Shown here piece by piece: positions 6,780 to 16,164 of a stretch of DNA of 35,206 nt. The stretch is from positions 1 to 35,206 of the forward strand of contig NZ_KQ970262.1 of the NCBI RefSeq assembly GCF_001579045.1, given 5' to 3'. A program made the position numbers and the translations under genes. The notes under the pieces were generated by a model. The model was not told the DNA's origin. It saw only the letters and a program-made list of their open reading frames with translations, and did no database searches. This stretch comes from Streptococcus mitis. GTDB taxonomy: Bacteria > Bacillota > Bacilli > Lactobacillales > Streptococcaceae. How positions within the stretch are numbered: position 1 is the first letter of the stretch; each line of letters starts with the position of its first letter.

Positions 6780-9071
6780 ATGAACGCATTATTAAATGGA
6801 ATGAATGACCGTCAGGCTGAGGCGGTGCAAACGACAGAAGGTCCCTTGTTGATCATGGCGGGGGCTGGTTCTGGAAAGACCCGAGTTTTGACCCACCGTA
6901 TCGCTTATTTAATCGATGAAAAGCTGGTCAATCCTTGGAATATCTTGGCCATTACCTTTACCAACAAGGCTGCGCGTGAGATGAAGGAACGTGCTTATAG
7001 CCTCAATCCAGCCACTCAGGACTGTTTGATTGCGACCTTCCACTCCATGTGTGTGCGTATTTTGCGTCGCGATGCGGACCATATTGGCTACAACCGCAAT
7101 TTCACTATTGTAGATCCTGGTGAACAGCGAACTCTCATGAAACGCATTCTCAAACAGTTGAACTTGGATCCTAAAAAATGGAATGAACGAACTATTTTGG
7201 GGACCATTTCCAATGCTAAGAATGATTTGATTGATGATGTGGCTTATGCTGCTCAAGCTGGAGATATGTACACGCAAATCGTGGCCCAGTGTTATTCAGC
7301 CTATCAGAAAGAGCTTCGTCAGTCTGAGTCTGTTGATTTCGATGATTTGATTATGCTGACCTTGCGTCTCTTTGATCAAAATCCTGATGTTTTGACTTAC
7401 TATCAACAGAAATTCCAATACATCCACGTTGATGAGTACCAAGATACCAACCACGCTCAGTACCAATTGGTAAAACTCTTGGCTTCCCGTTTTAAAAATA
7501 TCTGTGTGGTTGGGGATGCAGACCAGTCTATCTACGGTTGGCGAGGTGCTGATATGCAGAATATTTTGGACTTCGAAAAGGATTATCCCCAAGCCAAGGT
7601 TGTTTTGTTGGAGGAGAATTATCGCTCCACTAAAACCATTCTCCAAGCGGCCAACGAGGTCATTAAAAACAATAAAAATCGCCGTCCTAAGAATCTCTGG
7701 ACTCAAAACGCTGATGGGGAACAAATCGTTTACTATCGTGCCAATGATGAGCTAGATGAGGCTGTATTTGTAGCCAGAACTATCGATGAACTTGGTCGCA
7801 GTCAAAACTTCCTTCACAAGGATTTTGCAGTTCTCTATCGTACTAATGCGCAGTCCCGTACTATTGAGGAAGCCTTACTCAAGTCAAATATTCCTTATAC
7901 CATGGTTGGCGGAACCAAGTTCTACAGCCGTAAGGAAATCCGTGATATTATCGCTTATCTCAACCTCATTGCTAATTTGAGTGATAATATTAGTTTTGAG
8001 CGTATTATCAACGAGCCTAAACGTGGAATTGGGCCAGGCACTGTTGAGAAAATCCGTGATTTTGCGAATATGCAAGACATGTCCATGCTAGATGCTTCTG
8101 CAAACATCATGTTGTCTGGCATCAAAGGAAAAGCAGCCCAGTCTATCTGGGATTTTGCAAATATGATTCTGGATTTACGGGAGCAGTTGGATCAATTAAC
8201 CATCACAGAGTTGCTTGAGTCCGTCCTAGAAAAAACAGGTTATGTTGATATTCTTAATGCCCAAGCAACTCTGGAAAGTAAGGCTCGGGTTGAAAATATA
8301 GAAGAGTTTCTCTCTGTTACGAAGAACTTTGATGACACCTCTGATGTGGCAGAAGAAGAAACTGGTCTGGACAAACTGAGTCGTTTCTTAAATGACTTGG
8401 CTTTGATTGCCGATACAGATTCAGGTAGTCAGGAGACATCAGAAGTGACCCTGATGACCCTGCATGCTGCCAAAGGTCTCGAGTTTCCAGTTGTCTTTTT
8501 GATTGGGATGGAAGAAAATGTCTTTCCACTTAGCCGTGCAGCTGAAGATCAAGATGAATTAGAAGAAGAACGCCGTCTGGCCTATGTAGGAATTACGCGT
8601 GCAGAGAAAATTCTCTATCTGACCAATGCCAACTCACGCCTGCTTTTTGGTCGTACCAACTACAACCGTCCGACTCGTTTTATTAACGAAATCAGTTCAG
8701 ATTTGCTTGAGTATCAAGGTCTGGCTCGTCCTGCAAATACAAGCTTTAAGGCATCATATAGCAGTGGTGACCTTTCCTTCGGTCAAGGTATGAGTTTGGC
8801 TCAAGCTCTTCAAGACCGTAAACGCAGTGCTGCCCCAAAATCTATCCAGTCAAGCGGTCTCCCATTTGGTCAATTTACAGCTGGCGCAAAATCAGCGTCT
8901 AGTGAGACAAATTGGTCCATTGGTGATATTGCTCTCCACAAGAAATGGGGAGAGGGAACTGTTCTGGAAGTTTCAGGTAGCGGTGCTAGGCAGGAGTTGA
9001 AAATCAATTTCCCAGAAGTAGGTTTGAAAAAACTTTTAGCTAGTGTGGCTCCAATTGAGAAAAAAATCTAA
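6780..9071 (+). CDS. pcrA: ATP-dependent DNA helicase PcrA (UvrD family)
   Basis: A 3'-5' superfamily 1A helicase for repair, plasmid replication and clearing RecA from DNA. The 763 residues carry the motif series in order: Walker A GAGSGKT (28-34), Walker B DEYQDT (about 218-223), [12 protein letters not shown] (about 245), [17 protein letters not shown] and [15 protein letters not shown]-terminal Tudor-like tail ([17 protein letters not shown]) is typical of PcrA; in other bacteria it contacts RNA polymerase. Start: ATG at 6780 after AAGGAAG. radC follows 42 bases later and may receive read-through. Confidence 0.97.
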   Translation: MNALLNGMNDRQAEAVQTTEGPLLIMAGAGSGKTRVLTHRIAYLIDEKLVNPWNILAITFTNKAAREMKERAYSLNPATQDCLIATFHSMCVRILRRDADHIGYNRNFTIVDPGEQRTLMKRILKQLNLDPKKWNERTILGTISNAKNDLIDDVAYAAQAGDMYTQIVAQCYSAYQKELRQSESVDFDDLIMLTLRLFDQNPDVLTYYQQKFQYIHVDEYQDTNHAQYQLVKLLASRFKNICVVGDADQSIYGWRGADMQNILDFEKDYPQAKVVLLEENYRSTKTILQAANEVIKNNKNRRPKNLWTQNADGEQIVYYRANDELDEAVFVARTIDELGRSQNFLHKDFAVLYRTNAQSRTIEEALLKSNIPYTMVGGTKFYSRKEIRDIIAYLNLIANLSDNISFERIINEPKRGIGPGTVEKIRDFANMQDMSMLDASANIMLSGIKGKAAQSIWDFANMILDLREQLDQLTITELLESVLEKTGYVDILNAQATLESKARVENIEEFLSVTKNFDDTSDVAEEETGLDKLSRFLNDLALIADTDSGSQETSEVTLMTLHAAKGLEFPVVFLIGMEENVFPLSRAAEDQDELEEERRLAYVGITRAEKILYLTNANSRLLFGRTNYNRPTRFINEISSDLLEYQGLARPANTSFKASYSSGDLSFGQGMSLAQALQDRKRSAAPKSIQSSGLPFGQFTAGAKSASSETNWSIGDIALHKKWGEGTVLEVSGSGARQELKINFPEVGLKKLLASVAPIEKKI

Positions 9072-9079
9072 TTTTTCAT

Positions 9080-9107
9080 CCTTCTCACGAATAATAAAGT
9101 GAGGAGG
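9080..9107 (+). promoter_or_regulatory. ComX-type box inside a hairpin that covers the radC ribosome-binding site
   Basis: CACGAATA at 9086-9093 matches the streptococcal competence sigma-factor box (TACGAATA) at 7 of 8 positions. It lies within a hairpin: CCTTCTCAC (9080-9088) pairs with GTGAGGAGG (9099-9107), which contains the radC ribosome-binding site. The stem is also followed by ATTTTTAT, so it may weakly terminate pcrA transcripts. radC is a known late-competence gene in pneumococcus, which supports the box. Confidence 0.6.
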
Positions 9108-9113
9108 ATTTTT

Positions 9114-9794
9114 ATGTACAGTATTTCATTCCAAGAAGATTCACTATTACCAAGAGAAAGACTGGCCAAGGAAGGAGTTGAAGCACTCAGTAATCAAGAG
9201 TTGCTAGCTATTTTACTCAGGACAGGAACACGTCAAGCTAGCGTTTTTGAAATTGCCCAGAAAGTTTTGAGCAATCTTTCAAGCCTAACGGATTTGAAAA
9301 AAATGACCCTGCAGGAATTGCAGAGTCTGTCTGGTATCGGCCGTGTTAAGGCCATAGAGTTACAAGCTATGATTGAATTGGGCCATCGTATTCACAAGCA
9401 TGAGACCCTTGAGATGGAAAGTATTCTCAGCAGTCAAAAGTTGGCCAAGAAGATGCAACAGGAATTGGGCCATAAAAAACAAGAGCACCTGGTGGCGCTC
9501 TATCTCAATACTCAAAATCAAATCATCCATCAACAGACCATTTTTATCGGCTCAGCTACTCGTAGTATCGCTGAACCGCGAGAGATTCTTCACTATGCAA
9601 TCAAGCATATGGCAACCTCTCTTATCTTGGTCCACAATCATCCTTCGGGAGCGGTAGCGCCTAGCCGAAATGATGATCATGTCACTAAACTTGTCAAAGA
9701 AGCCTGTGACCTGATGGGGATTGTCCTCTTGGACCATTTGATTGTCTCTCATTCTAATTACTTTAGTTATCGTGAAAAGACGGATTTAATCTAA
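9114..9794 (+). CDS. radC: RadC-family (UPF0758) JAMM protein
   Basis: A 226-residue protein with N-terminal helix-hairpin-helix DNA-binding sequence ([12 protein letters not shown], 72-83) and a C-terminal JAMM/MPN metalloprotease-like domain. The metal ligands H174 and H176 (HNHPSG) and D187 are present, with E125 upstream. Despite its name, a repair role is unproven; in pneumococcus the gene is induced during competence. Start: ATG at 9114, 6 bases after GAGGAGG; an in-frame start 15 bases upstream lies inside the ribosome-binding-site hairpin. The stop overlaps the convergent amidotransferase gene by 4 bases, with no terminator between them. Confidence 0.92.
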   Translation: MYSISFQEDSLLPRERLAKEGVEALSNQELLAILLRTGTRQASVFEIAQKVLSNLSSLTDLKKMTLQELQSLSGIGRVKAIELQAMIELGHRIHKHETLEMESILSSQKLAKKMQQELGHKKQEHLVALYLNTQNQIIHQQTIFIGSATRSIAEPREILHYAIKHMATSLILVHNHPSGAVAPSRNDDHVTKLVKEACDLMGIVLLDHLIVSHSNYFSYREKTDLI

Positions 9795-10480
9795 AGTTCA
9801 TTAACAACATAGTCAAAGAGATTTTTATCTTTGGGACGATTTTCAAATAGAAATTCTGGATGCCATTGGACACCGAGAAAGGCAACATCATCCGTACTTA
9901 TAACAGCTTCTATAATACCATCCTTAGGATCATGAGCCGCAATCTTTAAGTTAGGTGCTAAATTCTTAATACTCTGATGGTGGAAGGAGTTGATATGGGA
10001 AATTTCTCCATAGATTTCTCGAAGAACAGTGTCTGGTTCTGTCACCAAGCGTTGGGTTGTGTACTCGGCGGAACAATCCTGCCAGTGATCTTCGATATCT
10101 TGATACAAAGTTCCACCCATGGCAACGTTAAAGAGTTGGGTACCACGGCAGACAGAGAAAATTGGCTTTTTCTGTTTAATAGTTTCCTTGATGAGGGCAA
10201 GTTCAAAGATATCCCTTTGAAGGTGGTAGTCATCGCTATCGATAGTTTTTGGTTCACCATAGAATTTTGGATCAACATTTTGCCCACCTGTCAAGATGAG
10301 CTTGTCAATCATACTGATATAGTGGCAGGCCATTTCTTGATCACCAATCGGTAGGATGATGGGAATCCCTCCAGCATCTTTAACGCCTTCAACAAAGCCT
10401 TTTGCTGCGTAGCTCATCATGATGTCATCATCTGGATGAGTTTTTTCGTTTCCTGTAATCCCTATAACTGGTTTTTTCAT
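9791..10480 (-). CDS. Class I glutamine amidotransferase-like hydrolase (peptidase C26)
   Basis: A 229-residue protein of the gamma-glutamyl-gamma-aminobutyrate hydrolase (PuuD-like) family, which cleaves gamma-glutamyl bonds. The catalytic nucleophile is C111 in SVCRGTQ, and the histidine-glutamate pair is in GVQWHPE (H207). [11 protein letters not shown] is the oxyanion region. The natural substrate cannot be read from the sequence. The gene lies 17 bases downstream of rex on the same strand and is probably cotranscribed with it. The ribosome-binding site is weak. Confidence 0.85.
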   Translation of the reverse strand: MKKPVIGITGNEKTHPDDDIMMSYAAKGFVEGVKDAGGIPIILPIGDQEMACHYISMIDKLILTGGQNVDPKFYGEPKTIDSDDYHLQRDIFELALIKETIKQKKPIFSVCRGTQLFNVAMGGTLYQDIEDHWQDCSAEYTTQRLVTEPDTVLREIYGEISHINSFHHQSIKNLAPNLKIAAHDPKDGIIEAVISTDDVAFLGVQWHPEFLFENRPKDKNLFDYVVNEL

Positions 10481-10497
10481 AAAATGATTTTCGCTTT

Positions 10498-11139
10498 CTA
10501 ATCCTCTTTTCGCATGAAGTAGAGGAGGGTTTGGAGTTCACTTGTCAAATCGACATACTGAACGACCACGTCTTTTGGTAAATGCAGATGGACTGGTGAA
10601 AAACTAAGAATTCCTTTCACGCCAGCATCCACCAAGAGATTGGCAACTTCTTGTGACTTAACGCTGGGAACGGTCAGGATAGCAGTCTTGACATCGGCAT
10701 CCTTGATTTTATCCTTGATTTGAGAAATCCCGTAAATGGGAATTCCATCAGGAGTTTGGGTACCGACTTCAGGATGGTCATCTAGGTCAAAGGCCATGAT
10801 AATCTTCATCTTGTTGCGCTCATGGAAGCGATAGTGGAGAAGGGCATGGCCCATATTTCCAATACCAACCAGCATGACATTGGTAATGGAGTTATCATTG
10901 AGCAAATCGGCAAAAAATGTCATCAGTTTTTTGACATCATAGCCAAAACCACGACGACCTAGTTCACCAAAATAGGAAAAATCACGACGTACAGTCGCTG
11001 AGTCAATCCCAATGGCCTCTGCAATTTGCTTAGAGTTGGCACGTTCAATCTTTTCTGCATGAAATCTCTTAAAAATTCGATAGTAGAGAGAGAGTCTTTT
11101 CGCTGTAGCTTTTGGAATAGCAGACTGTTTATCTTTCAC
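10498..11139 (-). CDS. rex: Redox-sensing transcriptional repressor Rex
   Basis: A 213-residue repressor that senses the NADH/NAD+ ratio and controls fermentation genes. It has an N-terminal winged helix ([20 protein letters not shown], with the [12 protein letters not shown] turn), a Rossmann NAD-binding domain ([11 protein letters not shown]) and the swapped C-terminal helix. Start: GTG at 11139 with a modest AAAGG upstream; no better start is in frame. A Rex-type operator overlaps its own promoter, so autoregulation is likely. Confidence 0.95.
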   Translation of the reverse strand: MKDKQSAIPKATAKRLSLYYRIFKRFHAEKIERANSKQIAEAIGIDSATVRRDFSYFGELGRRGFGYDVKKLMTFFADLLNDNSITNVMLVGIGNMGHALLHYRFHERNKMKIIMAFDLDDHPEVGTQTPDGIPIYGISQIKDKIKDADVKTAILTVPSVKSQEVANLLVDAGVKGILSFSPVHLHLPKDVVVQYVDLTSELQTLLYFMRKED

Positions 11140-11164
11140 AAAATCACAACCTTTCTATTCTTCT

Positions 11165-11196
11165 ATTTTATAGAAACATTGTGAAAAAATCAACAA
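11165..11196 (-). promoter_or_regulatory. rex promoter with overlapping Rex operator
   Basis: TTGATT (11193-11188), 17 bases, then TAAAAT (11170-11165) on the minus strand. The 18-base site at 11179-11196 begins TTGTGAA and ends ACAA and matches the Rex consensus TTGTGAA-N4-TTCACAA with two mismatches. It covers the -35 box and part of the spacer, as expected for repression by steric block. Confidence 0.6.
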
Positions 11197-11205
11197 AAAC
11201 AAGAA

Positions 11206-11229
11206 AAAACTAAGAAAAATCTTAGTTTT
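11206..11229 (-). terminator. Terminator of the prs-cysteine desulfurase operon
   Basis: AAAACTAAGA (11206-11215) pairs with TCTTAGTTTT (11220-11229). On the minus strand it runs into TTTTTT. The stem includes the stop codon of the last gene. Confidence 0.85.
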
Positions 11230-11437
11230 GATGTAAAAAATCTGCATGTGATAGAAAACGGTAGAGGTCTCCGACCAGACCCTGATAAACTTTCTGGCCA
11301 TTAAAAGTCAGAGAAGTCACATAAAGTGTATCTGGTAGGGTCACACAGCCTGACAAAGCCAGCATGAGTGCATCATAATCTTCGTACTTGAGAGTCCGCT
11401 CTACATGATAGCTATCCTTATAGGTCAGTTCAAACAT
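11222..11437 (-). CDS. Small conserved protein, DUF4649-like
   Basis: A 71-residue soluble protein beginning MFELTYKDSYHVERT. I recognise it as a small Streptococcus family (DUF4649, from memory) of unknown function. I chose the ATG at 11437, with AGAGG 7 bases upstream; an in-frame start 12 codons earlier lies deep inside the preceding gene. It overlaps the DUF1831 gene by 8 bases, so the two are translationally coupled, and it is the last gene before the terminator. Confidence 0.65.
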   Translation of the reverse strand: MFELTYKDSYHVERTLKYEDYDALMLALSGCVTLPDTLYVTSLTFNGQKVYQGLVGDLYRFLSHADFLHQN

Positions 11438-11792
11438 ATGGGACCTCTCTTTCAGATTTTGTAAAGACACCACGTTCTACCAAGCTATCCATGAGGAAGT
11501 AGAATTTTTCCTGATGAATGTGGTGGTCTTCTGATTTGAAAATATCAATCAGACGTAGCCCAAACTTGTCAGTGATATTGATTTTAGCTCCTGTTAGCTC
11601 TTTATTGATGATGATTTTGAGTTGGAAGCCTTCACCGCTGTTTGGCACTTTTTCAAGTAGGCGAGTTAGTTCGTAGTTACCAACCTTTGTTTCAAAAAAA
11701 GTGTTGTCCTTGAGGGTGAATTTTTTAACAGAAGGGCTAAGAGTGTAGTCGTAACGACAATTTTTTAACTGAATGGTTTTTTCAAATGCCAT
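11430..11792 (-). CDS. DUF1831-family protein
   Basis: A 120-residue protein of unknown biochemical role (MAFEKTIQLKNCRYDYTLS). DUF1831 genes are regularly found immediately after a cysteine desulfurase in lactic acid bacteria, as here with 4 bases between them. I infer a link to sulfur transfer or tRNA thiolation, but no catalytic motif is visible and there is no conserved cysteine pair (one Cys, at position 12). Confidence 0.75.
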   Translation of the reverse strand: MAFEKTIQLKNCRYDYTLSPSVKKFTLKDNTFFETKVGNYELTRLLEKVPNSGEGFQLKIIINKELTGAKINITDKFGLRLIDIFKSEDHHIHQEKFYFLMDSLVERGVFTKSEREVPYV

Positions 11793-11796
11793 ATGG

Positions 11797-12912
11797 CTAA
11801 CCTCCGATAATTTCTTTTAAGGTTTTTGCGAGGGTTTGTAGATCTTCAACAGTATTTTGTGGCGACAAACTGATGCGAACGGATTCCTTCAAGCGTTCTG
11901 AATTTGCCCCGTACATGGCTTCGAGAACATGGCTGGATTGGACAATGCCTGCCGTACAAGCTGAGCCAGTAGAGATTGAAATTCCAGCTAAATCTAGCCG
12001 AAGGAGTAAGAGGTCGTTTTTCTGACCAGGAAATCCAATATTGAGAACATAAGGGAGATGATATTGTCCTCTATTCAAGTAATACTGAATTCCTTCTAGC
12101 TCTGCAAGAAAGGCAGTCTCTAGATTTTGTACATGCTGAAAATTGTCTTCTTGCTTTTCTAGGTCTTCTTTTATGGCTGCAACCATGCCTACGATGGCAG
12201 CCAGATTTTCAGTTCCTGCACGTTTTTTCTGTTCTTGGTCTCCACCATGGAGATAGGAATCAAAGTCCATGCTAGATGCGTAGAGAAAGCCGATTCCCTT
12301 AGGACCATGAAATTTATGGGCAGAAGCAGTGAGAAAATCAATGCCCAATTCTTCTGGGTGAATTGGGATTTTACCAATAGCCTGAACTGCATCGACATGA
12401 TAGGCAGCAGGGTGTTGCTTGAGTATTTGGCCAATTTCAGCAATGGGCAGTAGGTTTCCAGTTTCATTATTGGCAAACATGGTAGAAACCAAAATCGTAT
12501 CGTCACGTAAAGCCTTTTGAATTTGTTGGGCTGTGATTTCTTGATTTTCTGGTTGGATAATGGTTACTTCAAACCCAAAGTGTTGAACCAAGTAATCAAT
12601 GGTTTCAAGGACAGCATGGTGCTCAATAGCAGTTGTGATGATATGTTTTCCTTGTTCTTGATGACGAAGGCAGTAGCCAATGATGGCAGTATTGTTGCCT
12701 TCAGTCCCACCAGAAGTGAAAAAGATATGTTGAGGTTTTGTCCCCAGTAACTGGGCTAGTTCCTGACGGGCTTCTCTCAAGAGTTTGCCAGCTTGACGAC
12801 CATGACCATGAATACTAGAAGGATTTCCATGGGTTTCTTGCATAACCTTGGTCATAGCTGAAATAGCAACTGCTGACATGGGTGTCGTTGCAGCATTGTC
12901 CAAATAAATCAA
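11797..12912 (-). CDS. Cysteine desulfurase (NifS/IscS-type, class V aminotransferase)
   Basis: A PLP enzyme that takes sulfur from cysteine for tRNA thiolation or cofactors. In its 371 residues the PLP lysine is K200 in ASAHKFHGPKG, the N-terminal signature is YLDNAATTPM, and the persulfide-forming cysteine is C319 in STGSACTAG. Partner genes such as iscU or thiI are not adjacent; DUF1831 is. Start: TTG at 12912, supported by the conserved MIYLDNAATT N-terminus and a nearby GGTGAT. It follows prs by 9 bases in one operon. Confidence 0.9.
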   Translation of the reverse strand: MIYLDNAATTPMSAVAISAMTKVMQETHGNPSSIHGHGRQAGKLLREARQELAQLLGTKPQHIFFTSGGTEGNNTAIIGYCLRHQEQGKHIITTAIEHHAVLETIDYLVQHFGFEVTIIQPENQEITAQQIQKALRDDTILVSTMFANNETGNLLPIAEIGQILKQHPAAYHVDAVQAIGKIPIHPEELGIDFLTASAHKFHGPKGIGFLYASSMDFDSYLHGGDQEQKKRAGTENLAAIVGMVAAIKEDLEKQEDNFQHVQNLETAFLAELEGIQYYLNRGQYHLPYVLNIGFPGQKNDLLLLRLDLAGISISTGSACTAGIVQSSHVLEAMYGANSERLKESVRISLSPQNTVEDLQTLAKTLKEIIGG

Positions 12913-12921
12913 AGAATCACC

Positions 12922-13881
12922 TTATTTCTTTTTGTTATAGCCAAAGAGTGGGCTGACTGGTTTTCTTTCGTGGATACGGACGATGGCATCACCAATTAAC
13001 TCACTAGCAGTGATGTAGCATACGTTTTTAGGAGTTTTTTCTTTTGTTGCTACTGAATCAGTCACAAGAATTTCTTTAATCTTAGTATTGTCAAGAAGTT
13101 CATCAGCACCTTCAACGAAGAGACCGTGGCTAGAAACAGCATAAATTTCTGTAGCCCCTTCGTGTTCAACGATTTTGGCAGCTTCAGAGAAGGTACGTCC
13201 TGTATTTAAAATGTCATCAATCAAGATGGCTTTTTTACCTGCAACATCACCGATGATATAGCCTTCGTTGCGAGTTGCATCGTCTTGAGGGTAGTCGATA
13301 ATGGCGATAGGAGCATCAAGATATTCAGCCAGGCTACGAGCACGTTTAACCCCTGAATTTTTAGGGCTAACGACAACAACATCTGAACCTCTTAATCCCT
13401 TATCACAGTAGTGTTTAGCAAAGAGAGGAACAGTGTAAAGATTATCTACAGGAATATCAAAGAATCCTTGTACTTGAACTGCATGTAAGTCGAGGGTAAG
13501 GATACGATCTACACCAGCTTTAACTAGCATGTTAGCAACTAGTTTAGCTGTTAGTGGTTCTCTAGATGATGCAATTCTATCTTGGCGTGCATAGCCAAAA
13601 TACGGAAGGACAACGTTGATACTGTGGGCACTTGCACGCACACAAGCATCGACCATGATTAGCAATTCCATTAGGTGGTTGTTAACAGGGAAACTTGTAG
13701 ATTGGATGATGTACACATCATAACCACGGACACTCTCTTCGATATTAACTTGAATCTCTCCATCAGAAAATTGACGTGATGATAGTTTTCCAAGTGGGAC
13801 ACCAACAGCTTGAGCAATTTTTTGTGCAATCTCTTGGTTAGAGTTGAGTGCGAAAAGTTTCATATTTTTTCTATCTGACAT
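12922..13881 (-). CDS. prs: Ribose-phosphate pyrophosphokinase (PRPP synthetase)
   Basis: Makes PRPP from ribose 5-phosphate and ATP for nucleotide, histidine, tryptophan and NAD synthesis. The 319-residue class I enzyme shows [10 protein letters not shown] near the N-terminus, [10 protein letters not shown] (ATP site), [18 protein letters not shown] (flexible loop) and the PRPP loop DDILNTGRT; the usual DTGGT is altered to NTGRT here. I chose the ATG at 13881 with AGAGGACGG upstream; a longer frame to 13932 lacks a ribosome-binding site. Confidence 0.93.
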   Translation of the reverse strand: MSDRKNMKLFALNSNQEIAQKIAQAVGVPLGKLSSRQFSDGEIQVNIEESVRGYDVYIIQSTSFPVNNHLMELLIMVDACVRASAHSINVVLPYFGYARQDRIASSREPLTAKLVANMLVKAGVDRILTLDLHAVQVQGFFDIPVDNLYTVPLFAKHYCDKGLRGSDVVVVSPKNSGVKRARSLAEYLDAPIAIIDYPQDDATRNEGYIIGDVAGKKAILIDDILNTGRTFSEAAKIVEHEGATEIYAVSSHGLFVEGADELLDNTKIKEILVTDSVATKEKTPKNVCYITASELIGDAIVRIHERKPVSPLFGYNKKK

Positions 13882-13992
13882 TATAGACCGTCCTCTGTAA
13901 ACTTTATGGAGCCAAGCCATATGTTTTAGCATATATTAACTTGGATTCGAGTATTTTTATCTTTTCTATTTTACCAAAAAATAGAGATTATT

Positions 13993-14562
13993 TCAGCTAT
14001 TTTTCATGCTTTTGACAAATCGAACCAATTTTGAAGGGGCTTTTTGGTAGGAAATCTGATTTTTCTCTAAAAATTGTTGGAAATCCTGTTTCCCTTGCTC
14101 GTGATTTTCCACTTCAAGCTCTAATTCGTAATCTGTCATATCAAAGTACTGACTCTCATCTATCGCCATGAGACCAATAGCTGTTTGCATTTCATAGCGA
14201 AGCGTTGTGAGACAACCCAGCACCTGCCATTCACTAGTTTGGATACCATGTTTAGACAATTCTTCGAGCACCAGTCCCTGAGGAAGTTCTTCCTTGCTCA
14301 GATAGTTCTCAGCATCTTTTAGTTGCAATTTTTGATTGTATTCCATGTTTCCAACACTTTGTGGGACTTTGAGTGTCAATTCTGCCCAGTCTTCAAAAGT
14401 TCGAATGCGCATAGCAACTTTCTTTTCTCGTAGTTCAAAATCAGGCGTGTCGATGTAGTAATTTTTTTGAAGAACAGGAGTGACACCTGCGAACTGGTCT
14501 TTTAGATGATTGTATTCATCTTTTTTCAATAGTGTTTTCAATTCAATTTCTAAATGTTTCAT
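13993..14562 (-). CDS. CYTH-domain protein, probable (tri)phosphatase
   Basis: A 189-residue CYTH/triphosphate-tunnel protein. The defining ExExK motif is E5-E7-K9 at the N-terminus, followed by alternating charged strands (MRIRTF, LTLKVP, LELEVE) that would line the tunnel. Family members hydrolyse inorganic triphosphate or thiamine triphosphate, or make cAMP; a triphosphatase is most likely in Firmicutes. It is divergent from relQ, as is common for this pair, and could be cotranscribed with prs 111 bases downstream, since no clear terminator is seen. Confidence 0.82.
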   Translation of the reverse strand: MKHLEIELKTLLKKDEYNHLKDQFAGVTPVLQKNYYIDTPDFELREKKVAMRIRTFEDWAELTLKVPQSVGNMEYNQKLQLKDAENYLSKEELPQGLVLEELSKHGIQTSEWQVLGCLTTLRYEMQTAIGLMAIDESQYFDMTDYELELEVENHEQGKQDFQQFLEKNQISYQKAPSKLVRFVKSMKNS

Positions 14563-14594
14563 TTTTCTTACCTTTTCTTTATCTATGAAAGCGG

Positions 14595-14609
14595 ATTATA
14601 TGATATAAT
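14595..14609. promoter_or_regulatory. Back-to-back promoters of the CYTH gene and relQ
   Basis: On the plus strand TGA-TATAAT (TATAAT at 14604-14609) is an extended -10 for relQ. On the minus strand another TATAAT occupies 14600-14595 for the CYTH gene. The two -10 boxes are 3 bases apart and face away from each other, so polymerases would compete. The -35 regions are poor for both. Confidence 0.5.
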
Positions 14610-14690
14610 AGCTTTGTATTTATTGTATATGAATCTGGAGAAAAAATCAAAGATATTTTTGACGGATAATATGAGAACAAGGGAGAATAT

Positions 14691-15362
14691 ATGACCTTAG
14701 AATGGGAAGAATTTCTAGATCCTTACATTCAAGCTGTTGGTGAGTTAAAGATTAAACTACGTGGTATTCGCAAGCAATATCGTAAGCAAAATAAGCATTC
14801 TCCGATTGAGTTTGTGACTGGTCGAGTCAAGCCAATTGAAAGTATCAAGGAAAAAATGGCTCGACGTGGTATTACTTATGCGACCTTAGAACACGATTTA
14901 CAGGATATTGCTGGCTTACGTGTGATGGTTCAGTTTGTGGATGATGTTAAGGAAGTAGTGGAAATTTTGCGTAAGCGTCAGGATATGCGTATCATACAGG
15001 AGCGAGATTACATTACTCATCGAAAGGCTTCAGGCTACCGTTCCTATCATGTGGTAGTAGAATATACGGTTGATACCATCAATGGAGCTAAGACTATTTT
15101 GGCAGAGATTCAAATTCGTACCTTGGCCATGAATTTCTGGGCAACGATAGAACATTCTCTCAACTACAAGTACCAAGGGGATTTTCCAGAGGAAATTAAG
15201 AAGCGACTGGAAATTACAGCTAGAATCGCCCATCAGTTGGATGAAGAAATGGGTGAAATTCGTGATGATATCCAGGAAGCCCAGGCTCTTTTTGATCCCT
15301 TGAGTAGAAAATTAAATGACGGTGTAGGAAACAGTGACGATACAGATGAAGAATACAGGTAA
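14691..15362 (+). CDS. relQ: Small alarmone synthetase RelQ
   Basis: Transfers pyrophosphate from ATP to GDP/GTP to make (p)ppGpp. The 223-residue protein has only the synthetase domain, with no hydrolase, TGS or ACT domains. Visible motifs are [15 protein letters not shown], the G-loop-like [15 protein letters not shown] and [14 protein letters not shown]-type substrate sequence (here [14 protein letters not shown]), then [17 protein letters not shown]. Gene order relQ-nadK-rluD matches yjbM-yjbN-yjbO of Bacillus. Start: ATG at 14691 after AGGGAG. It overlaps nadK by 17 bases. Confidence 0.94.
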   Translation: MTLEWEEFLDPYIQAVGELKIKLRGIRKQYRKQNKHSPIEFVTGRVKPIESIKEKMARRGITYATLEHDLQDIAGLRVMVQFVDDVKEVVEILRKRQDMRIIQERDYITHRKASGYRSYHVVVEYTVDTINGAKTILAEIQIRTLAMNFWATIEHSLNYKYQGDFPEEIKKRLEITARIAHQLDEEMGEIRDDIQEAQALFDPLSRKLNDGVGNSDDTDEEYR

Positions 15363-16164
15363 ACGAATTGATCTGATAGCCAATAGAAAACCGCAGAGTC
15401 AAAAGGTTTTATATGAATTGCGAGATCGTTTGAAGAGAAATCAGTTTATACTCAATGATAGCAGTCCGGACATTGTCATTTCCATTGGTGGAGATGGCAT
15501 GCTCTTGTCGGCCTTTCATAAGTACGAAGACCAACTTGATAAGGTACGCTTTATCGGTCTTCATACAGGACATCTGGGCTTTTATACCGATTATCGTGAT
15601 TTTGAGTTGGATAAGTTAATGACCAATTTGCAGTTGGATACTGGAGCAAGGGTTTCTTATCCGGTTTTGAATGTGAAGGTTTTTCTTGGAAATGGAGAGG
15701 TCAAGATTTTTCGTGCCCTCAACGAAGCCAGCATTCGCAGATCCGATCGAACCATGGTGGCAGATATTGTCATCAATGGTGTTCCCTTTGAACGTTTTCG
15801 TGGAGACGGGCTAACAGTTTCGACACCGACTGGTAGTACTGCCTATAACAAGTCTCTTGGCGGTGCTGTTTTACACCCTACCATTGAAGCTTTGCAATTA
15901 ACGGAAATTGCCAGCCTTAATAATCGTGTCTATCGAACGCTGGGCTCTTCCATTATTGTGCCTAAGAAGGATAAGATTGAACTCATTCCAACAAGAAATG
16001 ATTACCACACCATTTCGGTTGACAATAGTGTCTATTCTTTTCGTAGTATCGAGCGAATCGAGTATCAAATTGATCATCATAAGATTCACTTTGTCGCGAC
16101 TCCTAGCCATACCAGCTTCTGGAATCGCGTTAAGGATGCCTTTATCGGCGAGGTGGACGAATGA
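15346..16164 (+). CDS. nadK: NAD kinase
   Basis: Phosphorylates NAD to NADP. The 272-residue enzyme (also called PpnK) has the GGDG motif at 48-51, the NE motif in [10 protein letters not shown], and the glycine-rich [15 protein letters not shown] chose the ATG at 15346, giving [10 protein letters not shown]; a GTG at 15334 is also in frame and nearer an AGGAA. Either start lies within relQ, so translation is coupled. The stop overlaps the next start as ATGA. Confidence 0.93.
   Translation: MKNTGKRIDLIANRKPQSQKVLYELRDRLKRNQFILNDSSPDIVISIGGDGMLLSAFHKYEDQLDKVRFIGLHTGHLGFYTDYRDFELDKLMTNLQLDTGARVSYPVLNVKVFLGNGEVKIFRALNEASIRRSDRTMVADIVINGVPFERFRGDGLTVSTPTGSTAYNKSLGGAVLHPTIEALQLTEIASLNNRVYRTLGSSIIVPKKDKIELIPTRNDYHTISVDNSVYSFRSIERIEYQIDHHKIHFVATPSHTSFWNRVKDAFIGEVDE

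Noticed and set aside
6909-7724. Two antisense frames within pcrA (6909-7277 and 7296-7724)
   Set aside because: They are opposite the conserved helicase motifs, without start signals or similarity to anything I recognise.
13966-13984. CTATTTT-ACCAA-AAAATAG inverted repeat between the CYTH gene and prs as a terminator
   Set aside because: The stem is A/T only and no T-run follows on the minus strand, so termination is unlikely.
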